Part shown: piece by piece, positions 1 through 6,543 of the stretch
Layout of the letters: each line of letters opens with the position of its first letter
Position numbering within the stretch: position 1 is the stretch's first letter
Assembly (NCBI GenBank): GCA_934700345.1
Contig: CAKUXP010000035.1
Span: forward strand, 1 to 21,518
Direction of reading: 5' to 3'
DNA: 21,518 nt
DNA from: an uncultured Fibrobacter sp.
GTDB taxonomy: Bacteria; Fibrobacterota; Fibrobacteria; Fibrobacterales; Fibrobacteraceae
Notes under the pieces: generated by a model
Databases searched by the model: none
What the model saw: the letters and a program-made list of their open reading frames with translations, nothing else
What the model was told of the DNA's origin: nothing
Program-made: the position numbers and the translations under genes

Positions 1-34
1 TTTCAAATCTAAAAATTGGAACATCCTGTTTTTT

Positions 35-81
35 TTACCCCCTTACGGGAATTTGCGAAAGAAAATATACGTTACCCCCTT
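35..81. repeat. Short direct repeat TTACCCCCTT (two copies)
   Basis: The 10-mer TTACCCCCTT occurs at 35-44 and again at 72-81. A weak promoter-like pair (TTACGG 43-48, 17 bp, TATACG 66-71) lies between and over the copies. The repeat could belong to a structured RNA or be chance; no function is recognised. Confidence 0.4.
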
Positions 82-165
82 CAGCGGTCCTCGCTTGCGG
101 TAAGGTTGGAAACGACAAGCTAGAAACTTGACTGTCCCCGGGATTCGTTTCCCGGGGATTTTTTT
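78..165 (+). ncRNA. Candidate small RNA or 3' end of an unidentified transcript
   Basis: No open reading frame explains this stretch, yet it ends in a strong intrinsic terminator. Foldable pieces precede the terminator: CCTT/AAGG enclosing AGCG-gtcct-CGCT, then CAAG-N7-CTTG. A weak promoter (TTACGG-N17-TATACG) would start an RNA near position 78, giving about 88 nt. It does not carry recognisable tmRNA, SRP RNA or RNase P motifs. It could equally be the trailing end of a gene that begins before the window. Confidence 0.25.
135..165 (+). terminator. Rho-independent terminator
   Basis: A perfect stem CCCCGGGA (136-143) / TCCCGGGG (150-157), extended by T135-A158, has a 6-nt loop and is followed by seven T (159-165). 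It points rightward and ends whatever is transcribed from the left edge. Confidence 0.9.
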
Positions 166-192
166 GCTGTTTTCAGCCACGAATGGATTTAC

Positions 193-265
193 TTGACGAT
201 GAGAATCCGTGTCTCGTTAATATCCGCAATCTGTTGGTTTTCCTTGCTCATTTATCCGCTATAAT
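193..265 (+). promoter_or_regulatory. Candidate promoters upstream of the 26-codon ORF
   Basis: Two promoter-like arrangements are visible: TTGACG (193-198) with GTTAAT (216-221) at 17 bp, and a perfect TATAAT at 260-265 with only a distant TTGGTT (234-239) upstream. Either could transcribe toward the small ORF at 361. Confidence 0.3.
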
Positions 266-329
266 ATATCAAAAAAAAACATTTTCTAGCTTTAACAAAG
301 AAATCGCCCGGGTGCCTATTCCAAAAAAA

Positions 330-346
330 GGAACACATATTGTTCC
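330..346. promoter_or_regulatory. Inverted repeat GGAACA-N5-TGTTCC before the small ORF
   Basis: Perfect 6-bp arms at 330-335 and 341-346 lie just before the ribosome site GAGGTG (347-352) of the ORF at 361. It could be an operator or an RNA hairpin affecting translation. No known regulator site is recognised. Confidence 0.35.
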
Positions 347-360
347 GAGGTGTAACGAAA

Positions 361-441
361 ATGAAAAATGATTTTGAAAAAATGACAACAGAAGAAAAGA
401 TGGCAATCTATGGTTGGAGCCGAGAACTCGTCTCGGCTTAA
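361..441 (+). CDS. Possible 26-residue protein or leader peptide
   Basis: The ORF encodes 26 residues (MKNDFEKMTTEEKMAIYGW and a short tail SRELVSA). GAGGTG at 347-352 is a well-placed ribosome site. The protein is charged, with no membrane segment or signal. The last codons form a hairpin (418-438) followed by AAAAATTTT, so the ORF and a possible terminator overlap, a layout seen in leader peptides. No family is recognised, and such a short ORF could be chance; the case rests on ribosome site, upstream promoter-like boxes and 3' hairpin together. Confidence 0.35.
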   Translation: MKNDFEKMTTEEKMAIYGWSRELVSA

Positions 442-448
442 AAATTTT
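418..448 (+). terminator. Hairpin overlapping the end of the 26-codon ORF
   Basis: Perfect stem AGCCGAGA (418-425) / TCTCGGCT (431-438), loop ACTCG, followed by TAAAAATTTT. The T-tract is imperfect, so termination may be weak. It also lies just beyond the lptE stop on the other strand, but without a T-tract in that direction. Confidence 0.45.
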
Positions 449-454
449 CCCGCT

Positions 455-952
455 TCACCATTTCGCAAGCACGTTTGCGATGATCAGGTCCTGCAATTTC
501 TGGATGGCGCGCGCCTGACCGTGGCGATCTTCCGTCTCGTTCTGGAGCACATCATACGTTCCGTCGGCGGAAAGGTTTTCGCCTTTGTAAATCATCTTCT
601 CGGCGACATTGTCATAGAACCGGACATTTACCCGGAGCGTTACCCGATAGGTTTCCACCTCGGATCCGCGCGTGTAGTTTTCGGGCTTGTTCGTGTAGCT
701 CAGGAGCGTCATCTCGAAATCCGCATCGGCTTCTTCGTTTACCAGCCGAACCCTTCCCGCGTTTTTCCGGAAAAGGTTCACGACGCTGTCCCGGAGCGTA
801 TTTCCAAGTACCGGATCGAGCGTCTTGTTATCGACTTCGTGAATCTGCACAGTCCGAATATGGCTGGGAAGCGTACTCGCCGTAAAGCTGTAGCAGCCGA
901 CAAGGCAAAATGCGGAAGCCACCAGGAAAAAAAGCATTTTTAGACGATTCAT
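455..952 (-). CDS. lptE: LptE-like LPS-assembly lipoprotein
   Basis: A 165-residue lipoprotein with a basic N-terminus, hydrophobic core and lipobox L17-V-G-C20, so it is probably lipidated at C20 and sent to the outer membrane. The mature part (YSF...STLPSHIRTVQI...DNKTLDPVLGNTLRD) has the pattern of the LptE/RlpB family (PF04390), which plugs the LptD barrel that inserts lipopolysaccharide. Length fits the family. The start has only a weak GGA upstream; a perfect minus-strand TATAAT (986 to 981) would give a leader of about 20 nt. It diverges from serS and has no partner on its strand here. The family call is by pattern; function in this phylum is inferred. Confidence 0.75.
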   Translation of the reverse strand: MNRLKMLFFLVASAFCLVGCYSFTASTLPSHIRTVQIHEVDNKTLDPVLGNTLRDSVVNLFRKNAGRVRLVNEEADADFEMTLLSYTNKPENYTRGSEVETYRVTLRVNVRFYDNVAEKMIYKGENLSADGTYDVLQNETEDRHGQARAIQKLQDLIIANVLAKW

Positions 953-1015
953 ATTCCAAAAAATAAATTCTAAAAGCTAGATTATAAAGGAATCAAAACT
1001 TTAACGAGGCTTCTC
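953..1015. promoter_or_regulatory. Divergent lptE / serS promoter region
   Basis: This 63-nt gap must drive both genes. On the minus strand there is TATAAT (986 to 981) for lptE. On the plus strand the overlapping TATAAA (983-988) would serve serS, whose ribosome site is GAGG at 1006-1009. The two -10 boxes occupy the same bases, so the two promoters probably compete. No good -35 is seen for either. Confidence 0.45.
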
Positions 1016-2302
1016 ATGCTCGATATACGTAAAATCCGCGAAAACCCGGAATACTTCATTGCCGAAACAGAAAAGAAATATACTACGGTCAGCCTAAAGG
1101 ATATCCTCGCGATTGACGAAGTGCGCCGTCCGCTCCTTTCCGAAGTGGAAAAGCTGAAAAGCGAACGCAATGCGGAATCCAAGCGTATCGGCGAACTGAA
1201 GAAGAAAGGCGAAAACGCCGACGAAGCGGTCAAGGAAATGCGCGCGCTCGGCGACAAGATCGACGAACTGGACAAGAAGCTGAAGGACCTGGAATTCAAG
1301 CAGACCGAGATGCTGATGCACGTTCCGAACATCGCGCCGAAAGCCCCCGAAGGCAAGGATTCGAGCGAGAACGTCGTCGAAAAGGAAGGCCCGCTTCCAT
1401 TCGACTACTATTCCAAGGACCGCGACTTCACCCCGGTCGATCACAAGACCCTCGGCGAAAGGCTCGGCATTTTCGATTTCGAACGCGGGGCAAAGATTTC
1501 CGGCAACGGATTCCCCGTCTATCGCGGACTCGGCTCCCGCCTCGAACGCGCCCTTATCCAATGGTTCCTCGACGAACATCGCGCAAACGGATTCGAAGAG
1601 ATCACGCCGCCGTATCTGGTTACCCGCAACACGATGCGCGGCACGGGTCAACTCCCGAAGTTCGAAGAAGACATGTATCGCTGCGACAAGGACGACGACC
1701 TGTTCCTCATCCCGACCGCCGAAGTTCCGCTAACGAATTTGTACGCAAACGAAATCATTCCCGAAAGCGAGCTTCCCAAGCGGATTTGCGCCTACTCCGC
1801 CTGCTTCCGCCGCGAGGCCGGTTCCTATGGCAAGGATACGCGCGGACTTCTCCGCTTGCACCAGTTCAACAAGGTGGAAATGGTCTTCTTCTCCCGCCCG
1901 GACAACAGCTACGAGATGCACGAAGAGCTCACATGCTTCGGCGAAAAGCTTCTCGAAAAACTGAAGCTGCCGTTCCACCGCTTGAACCTCTGCAAAGGCG
2001 ATCTGGGATTCGGAGCGGCCAAGTGCTACGATCTCGAAGTCTGGGCGCCAGTCGAACAGAAGTGGCTTGAGGTCAGCTCCTGCTCGAACTTCGAAGATTT
2101 CCAGGCTCGCCGTGCGAACATCAAGACGAAAATCGGCGGCAAGAACGTCTATGTCCACACGCTCAACGGCTCCGGCCTCGCCACGCCGCGCGTCATGGTC
2201 GGAATCTGCGACAATTACCAGCAAAAAGACGGTTCGCTTGTCATCCCCGAAGTTCTCCGTCCGTATATGGGCGGTCTCGAAGTCATCGAACCGAAAAACT
2301 AA
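1016..2302 (+). CDS. serS: Seryl-tRNA synthetase
   Basis: Charges tRNA-Ser with serine in the cytoplasm using ATP. The 428-residue length is typical. Residues about 25-100 are a charged, Lys/Glu-rich coiled-coil arm that contacts tRNA. The class II catalytic core follows: TAEVPL (234-239), motif 2 with FRREAGSYGKDTRG (264-277) and HQF (282-284), and motif 3 with NGSGLATPR (384-392) then ENYQ-like DNYQ (399-402). The start at 1016 matches the conserved MLDI opening and has GAGG 6 nt upstream. It is monocistronic: lptE diverges before it and a terminator follows. Confidence 0.98.
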   Translation: MLDIRKIRENPEYFIAETEKKYTTVSLKDILAIDEVRRPLLSEVEKLKSERNAESKRIGELKKKGENADEAVKEMRALGDKIDELDKKLKDLEFKQTEMLMHVPNIAPKAPEGKDSSENVVEKEGPLPFDYYSKDRDFTPVDHKTLGERLGIFDFERGAKISGNGFPVYRGLGSRLERALIQWFLDEHRANGFEEITPPYLVTRNTMRGTGQLPKFEEDMYRCDKDDDLFLIPTAEVPLTNLYANEIIPESELPKRICAYSACFRREAGSYGKDTRGLLRLHQFNKVEMVFFSRPDNSYEMHEELTCFGEKLLEKLKLPFHRLNLCKGDLGFGAAKCYDLEVWAPVEQKWLEVSSCSNFEDFQARRANIKTKIGGKNVYVHTLNGSGLATPRVMVGICDNYQQKDGSLVIPEVLRPYMGGLEVIEPKN

Positions 2303-2329
2303 TTTCAAACTTTCTTTCCAGATTTCAAG

Positions 2330-2357
2330 AAGCAGGCTCCGCAAGGGCTTGCTTTTT
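2330..2357 (+). terminator. serS terminator
   Basis: Stem AAGCAGGCTC (2330-2339) / GGGCTTGCTT (2345-2354), 10 pairs including two G-U, loop CGCAA, then a T run (2353-2357). Confidence 0.75.
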
Positions 2358-2411
2358 CCGTTGAAGTTCTTAGGGATTAGAAATGAGGCTTTAGGATGAA
2401 TTGCCGAGAGA

Positions 2412-2453
2412 CTCTAAGCTCTAAGCTCTAAGCTCTAAGCTCTCAGTTCTAAG
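2412..2453. repeat. Heptamer tandem repeat (CTCTAAG)
   Basis: Four perfect CTCTAAG units (2412-2439) are followed by two variants, CTCTCAG and TTCTAAG. The array lies between the serS terminator and the glucanase promoter and codes for nothing. Just after it is the imperfect palindrome CCTAG-TAC-CTAGG (2480-2492). The rest of 2358-2545 holds no gene that I can see. Confidence 0.9.
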
Positions 2454-2545
2454 TTCTGGTTTCCTTTCTAAAACGAATCCCTAGTACCTAGGACTTAATC
2501 GTCCACAATTCCAAGCCCTATCCCTTAATTTCTATTATCGAGCAA

Positions 2546-2624
2546 CTGATACGATTGATACAGAATTGTCTATATTTAGAAAGAGACCTTAGGAATCCTC
2601 GGCTTTCGGATCTATCTTCTAGAT
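2546..2624 (+). promoter_or_regulatory. Glucanase promoter and leader with repeat elements
   Basis: TATATT at 2571-2576 is the likely -10; CTGATA (2546-2551) is a possible -35 at a long 19-bp spacing. TGATAC is repeated at 2547-2552 and 2556-2561, one helical-turn-sized step apart, over the promoter. In the leader, ATCTA-TCTTC-TAGAT (2610-2624) is a perfect 5-bp inverted repeat. Either element is a candidate operator for the regulator encoded next to the enzyme. The ribosome site is GAGGA (2636-2640). Confidence 0.45.
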
Positions 2625-2647
2625 AAATCAAACACGAGGATACTCCT

Positions 2648-3562
2648 ATGAAACTTCAAAAGGTTCTTATGCTTACACTTGGCATTCTTTCTTCCGCGGC
2701 TACGGCACAGGACAAGGATTACTCGGGTGCGGAACTTTACACCCAAGGCACCCAGATGTATGGAAAATACGAAGCCAGAATGCAGATGGCGGCAGGTTCA
2801 GGCATTGTCAGTTCAATGTTCCTTTACCACAACGATTCCTATAAGGGCGGCGAAGAGCCCTGGGTTGAAGTCGATATCGAAATTCTCGGCAAGAAGCCGG
2901 AAAGCTTCCAGTCGAACATCATCACGGGAACAGCCGAAAAGAAAAAGACGAGCGAAAAGCACCATGCCCTCTCCCCTGCCGCAAACCAAGGCTATCATAC
3001 ATACGGCATGGAATGGACTCCGACATACGTTTCATGGATCATCGACGGCATTGTCGTCCGAAAGACGATGACCGATTCCAATGATACCAAGGGACAGGTC
3101 GCCGCTCTCATCCGCGAGCAGGGATTGCGGTTCAATCTTTGGTCTTCGGAAATCGAAGCCTGGGTCGGAGCCTTTGACGAATCGATCCTGCCCGTTCACC
3201 AGTTTATCGACTGGGTAAAGGTTTATACCTATACCCCCGGCGCCGGAGAAAACGGTTCCGACTTTACACTCGCCTGGACAGACGATTTCGATCATTTTGA
3301 CGACAATCGCTGGGCGACAGGAAACTGGACTTTTGACGAGAACCGCGTCACGATGAGCCCGGAAAATGTTAACATTCAAGATGGACATCTCATCCTAAGC
3401 CTCACCAAGGCGGGCGAGGAAGGTTTCCATGGAAACATTCCCAAGGATGACCCGACAGCTATCCGAAAAAACGGAGCATCTGTCCGGCCAGCCGCTTCCC
3501 ACCCGGAACTTCTCGAAACTTTTGACCTAATCGGTCGCCACAAAGGGCTGAAGAAAAAATGA
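2648..3562 (+). CDS. Secreted 1,3-1,4-beta-glucanase (licheninase), GH16, circularly permuted
   Basis: Hydrolyses mixed-linkage beta-glucan outside the cytoplasm. A signal peptide ends about A20 (AATA/QDKD). The catalytic signature is WVEVDIEILG with E74, D76 and E78, equivalent to nucleophile E56, D58 and acid/base E60 of the mature F. succinogenes enzyme. The order is permuted as in that enzyme: the segment DFTLAWTDDFDHFDDNRW that sits near the N-terminus in ordinary GH16 lichenases is here at about 206-223, after the catalytic half. The 304-residue protein lacks the Ser-rich linker and long basic tail of the F. succinogenes protein and ends in a short lysine-rich tail (GRHKGLKKK). It overlaps the regulator gene by ATGA, so the two are probably translated together. 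Confidence 0.95.
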   Translation: MKLQKVLMLTLGILSSAATAQDKDYSGAELYTQGTQMYGKYEARMQMAAGSGIVSSMFLYHNDSYKGGEEPWVEVDIEILGKKPESFQSNIITGTAEKKKTSEKHHALSPAANQGYHTYGMEWTPTYVSWIIDGIVVRKTMTDSNDTKGQVAALIREQGLRFNLWSSEIEAWVGAFDESILPVHQFIDWVKVYTYTPGAGENGSDFTLAWTDDFDHFDDNRWATGNWTFDENRVTMSPENVNIQDGHLILSLTKAGEEGFHGNIPKDDPTAIRKNGASVRPAASHPELLETFDLIGRHKGLKKK

Positions 3563-4905
3563 AAGACGAAATCGTCAAGGCGTTACTTCAGAGCGTCCAT
3601 GCCGACGGAGACAGGCTCCCATCGGTCAGGGATCTGATGAAATCGCTGGATGCCGCTTCTGCAACCGTCCAGCGGGCCTTGCACGAACTTTCGAAACATC
3701 AATTCATCTACACGGTTCCCGGCAAAGGCTCTTTCTGGGGAACGCCTCCACAAAAGACGATTCCCCTACCAAGAGCCCTCCAGGACTCCCTCTCGGAAGA
3801 ATTCCAGGCGGATCTCCGCGCTGGAGTTTTTTCGTTCCAGGAGCAGCTGCCCTCGCAAAAGGAACTCGCTACCCGTTACCGCGTATCGACCTTTCGGATT
3901 AGACAATTCCTGCTGAAAAAATTAAGCGAAGGAATGTTGATCCGCGAAGGAAAGGGACGATACTTTTTTCCGAAGCAAGCGGAACGTTTCTCCGAATCAG
4001 AAATTCTGCTCATCACGCGATGCTCGTCATGGGGCGAATTTTCCCCGGCTAGCGAACGCGAGATGGATTTCATCAAGTCCGCCTACCAGACAGGCGCAAA
4101 GAAACGATTCAAGCTGAAGCTTCTGGGATTTGACGAACACTCGGAAAGGTTTATCGATCGAAACGGAAACGTCAAGCAACTCGGCGATTATCCGAATGCC
4201 ATCGGCATTCTTCTATCGACGATGCTCATGGAAAATCCGCAAAGAGTCCTTTCAAGATTCAAGTCGATTTCCATCCCGCTATCGATCTGGTGGGAACACC
4301 CGCAAGGCGCGCTTTCCAGGGTTTTTCTAGGCAAAGAAAACTGGGCGTTTTTCAATTCGACTTTTGGAAAGAATCCGGGCATTTTCATGGGAAGGCATCT
4401 TCTGAAAAAAGGATTCCAAAAAGCCGCCTACATTTCCCCCTACCATGCGAGTTCCTGGTCCAAGGATCGGCTGCAAGGCCTCAAGGAAAGCGGTCTGGAA
4501 ATTCACCCCTTTACCGACGGCAAATGGGCAAGTCCCTGGGATTTCCGAAATGTCGCAAGCAAGAATGGTCCCAAGTTCAGCATCGAATTACGGGCAAGGC
4601 TTTACGAAAAGGAAATTCTGAAAACGCTCGTCCAGGATATCGGCGACGCAAGTGTATGGATTCCAGCAAACGATGAAATCGCCGGGCTCTTGCGAGAACT
4701 CGAAGAGGAAAACGTCATCGGAAAGATTCCATACATGGTCGCCTTCGACAATTCAATCGAAAGCTACCTGCTCAGGCTGGACTCCTTCGACTTCAACACG
4801 GAAATTCTCGTCGAGCAGATGTTCTACCATCTGGAACTCGGAAAAAACGATCCCTTTCAAGGAAACGGCTTTCGCGAGATCTCGGGAAAAGTCGTAGAAA
4901 AGTAA
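3559..4905 (+). CDS. Regulator with two GntR winged helices and a LacI-like sensor domain
   Basis: A 448-residue cytoplasmic transcription factor. Residues 1-60 form a GntR-type winged helix (LPSVRDLMKSL...TVQRALHEL...PGKGSFW). Residues about 73-137 form a second one (LPSQKELATRYRVSTFRIRQFL...GKGRYFF). From about 150 the protein resembles a periplasmic-binding-protein-like sensor of LacI regulators, including an ILLSTMLMENP segment and a C-terminal end of LacI style (NTEILVEQMFYHLELG). The start codon overlaps the glucanase stop (ATGA), so it is probably translationally coupled and may sense a beta-glucan breakdown sugar and control the enzyme; this role is inferred. The first winged helix begins almost at residue 1, so it has no spare N-terminal arm. 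No recognised gene symbol. Confidence 0.85.
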   Translation: MKDEIVKALLQSVHADGDRLPSVRDLMKSLDAASATVQRALHELSKHQFIYTVPGKGSFWGTPPQKTIPLPRALQDSLSEEFQADLRAGVFSFQEQLPSQKELATRYRVSTFRIRQFLLKKLSEGMLIREGKGRYFFPKQAERFSESEILLITRCSSWGEFSPASEREMDFIKSAYQTGAKKRFKLKLLGFDEHSERFIDRNGNVKQLGDYPNAIGILLSTMLMENPQRVLSRFKSISIPLSIWWEHPQGALSRVFLGKENWAFFNSTFGKNPGIFMGRHLLKKGFQKAAYISPYHASSWSKDRLQGLKESGLEIHPFTDGKWASPWDFRNVASKNGPKFSIELRARLYEKEILKTLVQDIGDASVWIPANDEIAGLLRELEEENVIGKIPYMVAFDNSIESYLLRLDSFDFNTEILVEQMFYHLELGKNDPFQGNGFREISGKVVEK

Positions 4906-4938
4906 GCGATTTTTCAATGCCGGTTTTTGTTTTTAAGA

Positions 4939-4944
4939 TATATT
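4939..4944 (+). promoter_or_regulatory. -10 box TATATT placed for a leaderless DUF1007 mRNA
   Basis: TATATT ends 6 nt before the GTG at 4951, and no Shine-Dalgarno sequence is present in TTTAATCC-GTG. Transcription would be expected to begin at or next to the start codon. No convincing -35 is seen. Confidence 0.45.
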
Positions 4945-4950
4945 TAATCC

Positions 4951-5544
4951 GTGAAGAAAAAAATCCTGATTTTTGTCAGCCTTCTTGCGGGAATCGCATC
5001 GGCGCATCCGCATGTCTTTATCGATGCGACAATCGATCTGGTCTTTGACGAAAAAGGCTTTGTCGGTGTAAAAAACAGGTGGATTTTCGATCTCATTTAC
5101 AGCCAGGCGATGATCGCCGCCGGGGATAAAAACCAAAACGGGATTTTCGAAGCGGACGAACTACCGTTTTACCGCGAACAGGTTGTCGAAGCGGCCAGGG
5201 AATACAGCCGTTTCAACTACATCGGTGACGGTTCACAGTTTTTTTCCCCGCACAAGCCAAAGGATCTCAAGGTGTCCGTCAGCAAAGAGGGAAAGCTGAT
5301 CGTCGAATTTTTAAACACCTTCGACATTCCAGCGCTTTCCGGCGATTACACCATGCTCGTCATCGCAGTCACCGACCCGACAAACTATATTCTGATAACA
5401 ACGGATATGGAGCGAAGCAAGATCAAGGCTCCGGACACAATCGATGTCGAATACTTTGTCGATTCCCTTTCGGATATCACACAGTTCAAGAATTTTTCCA
5501 GTTCGGTAAAGGGACTCTATGTCCGGTTCAAAAAAAATGAATAG
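4951..5544 (+). CDS. DUF1007-family exported protein, partner of the Ni/Co permease
   Basis: A 197-residue protein with a short signal peptide cleaved about A18 (AGIASA/HPHVFIDA). The HPHVFIDA opening and overall pattern match DUF1007 (PF06226), proteins usually encoded next to NicO/RcnA-type permeases. Residues 59-70 (DKNQNGIFEADE) match an EF-hand calcium loop, with ligand positions D59, N61, N63 and E70. The histidines of the mature N-terminus could bind metal. The start is GTG, supported by the immediate signal peptide. It overlaps the permease gene by 26 nt. The exact biochemical role of the family is unsettled; a periplasmic accessory role in Ni/Co export is inferred. Confidence 0.8.
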   Translation: MKKKILIFVSLLAGIASAHPHVFIDATIDLVFDEKGFVGVKNRWIFDLIYSQAMIAAGDKNQNGIFEADELPFYREQVVEAAREYSRFNYIGDGSQFFSPHKPKDLKVSVSKEGKLIVEFLNTFDIPALSGDYTMLVIAVTDPTNYILITTDMERSKIKAPDTIDVEYFVDSLSDITQFKNFSSSVKGLYVRFKKNE

Positions 5545-6511
5545 ATGGCTGCCGATTTTTATCGCCTGCCTTTTTCTCTGTATGGGACAGGCTTTTGCCG
5601 ATGTCAACCAGAAAAAATTTGAATTCAAAAAAAACGTGCCAGTAAAGACGGAAAGCGTTTTGTCTGATTCCGCGGCAGCGAAGCGTCCGCTCCACGCGGA
5701 AAGCAACATCAAGACTTCGTCTAGCTACTTTTTCATCGGATCCGACGCCATGTGGGAATGGCTTGTATCCTCGCAAAAAACGCTTCGGGAAAAAATATCC
5801 CTCCAAGCGTACAACCTGAAAAACGGGCAGTCGAAAAGCGTCTGTTTTTTCCTCCTTGCCTGCTTCATCTATGGGATGATCCACGCCGTCGGACCGGGAC
5901 ACGGCAAGACAATCGTCGCGAGTTACTTTATCGCCCGCAAAGGAAAGATGCTGCAAGGCGTGGGACTTGGAACATCCATCACGATCATCCATACGCTTTC
6001 CGCAGTCGTCCTGCTGTTCGCCCTATACGGCATCGCCAAAGCCACGCTTTTCCCCATTTTCGAAGCGAGCCGCATCAACATCGAAAAGGCGAGTTACGCG
6101 CTGATCATCCTCACGGGCATCCTCCTCGTCGGAATATCCATCCGCGAAGCCGCCAAAGGTCATTCGGAAACGGAAAGCGCAAAGGACGCTAGCTGGAAAG
6201 AGCTTCTGTGGCTAGCGTTCATCACGGGAATCGTCCCCTGCCCGGCAGTCGCCCTGGTCGTCTTTTTCTGCCTTTTGAACGAGCTTCCGGGACTAGCCCT
6301 CTGCGGAGCGATCGCCATCGGAATCGGCATGGCGGTCACCAACACGGCGTTCGGAATCGGCGCAATCTTTATCCGTCGCGGAATCGACCGGAGTCTTGCC
6401 CGGGTGAGCAAGCTGCAAAGCTATGCGTCCTATATCAACATAGGGATTTCCCTCCTATGCGGTGTCTGCATTTCCCTGTTGGGCGTTTTCCTCTTTCTGA
6501 ACGTGCGCTAG
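5519..6511 (+). CDS. NicO/RcnA-like nickel-cobalt permease
   Basis: A 330-residue polytopic membrane protein. Its first 28 residues look like a signal peptide or first helix. The NicO signature HAVGPGHGK is at 122-130, followed by helices with H158 (IIHTL) and a second half beginning FITGIVPCPA (235-243). This family (PF03824) exports or imports Ni2+/Co2+; linkage to DUF1007 favours export. ATG at 5519 has AAAGGGA just upstream; an in-frame ATG at 5537 (residue 7) would overlap the upstream stop region and is a reasonable alternative. The 42-residue stretch after the first helix (about 29-70) is polar and Lys/Ser-rich, probably periplasmic. Confidence 0.85.
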   Translation: MSGSKKMNRWLPIFIACLFLCMGQAFADVNQKKFEFKKNVPVKTESVLSDSAAAKRPLHAESNIKTSSSYFFIGSDAMWEWLVSSQKTLREKISLQAYNLKNGQSKSVCFFLLACFIYGMIHAVGPGHGKTIVASYFIARKGKMLQGVGLGTSITIIHTLSAVVLLFALYGIAKATLFPIFEASRINIEKASYALIILTGILLVGISIREAAKGHSETESAKDASWKELLWLAFITGIVPCPAVALVVFFCLLNELPGLALCGAIAIGIGMAVTNTAFGIGAIFIRRGIDRSLARVSKLQSYASYINIGISLLCGVCISLLGVFLFLNVR

Positions 6512-6531
6512 CATTTTCCCCTGCGTTTTGT

Positions 6532-6537
6532 TAGATT
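6532..6537 (+). promoter_or_regulatory. -10-like TAGATT placed for a leaderless ZIP mRNA
   Basis: TAGATT ends 6 nt before the ATG at 6544. The 32-nt gap to the permease gene has no Shine-Dalgarno sequence. Alternatively the gene is read through from the permease operon. Confidence 0.4.
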
Positions 6538-6543
6538 GAAGAC

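Noticed and set aside
183..371. 62-codon frame near the left edge
   Set aside because: No ribosome site, AT-rich low-complexity start and no family resemblance; it overlaps likely promoter elements.
410..943. 177-codon frame opposite lptE
   Set aside because: The minus strand has a lipobox and LptE-like pattern over the same bases; the plus frame has neither a signal nor a ribosome site.
2400..2460. CRISPR array
   Set aside because: The 7-bp tandem units have no spacers; no cas genes are nearby.
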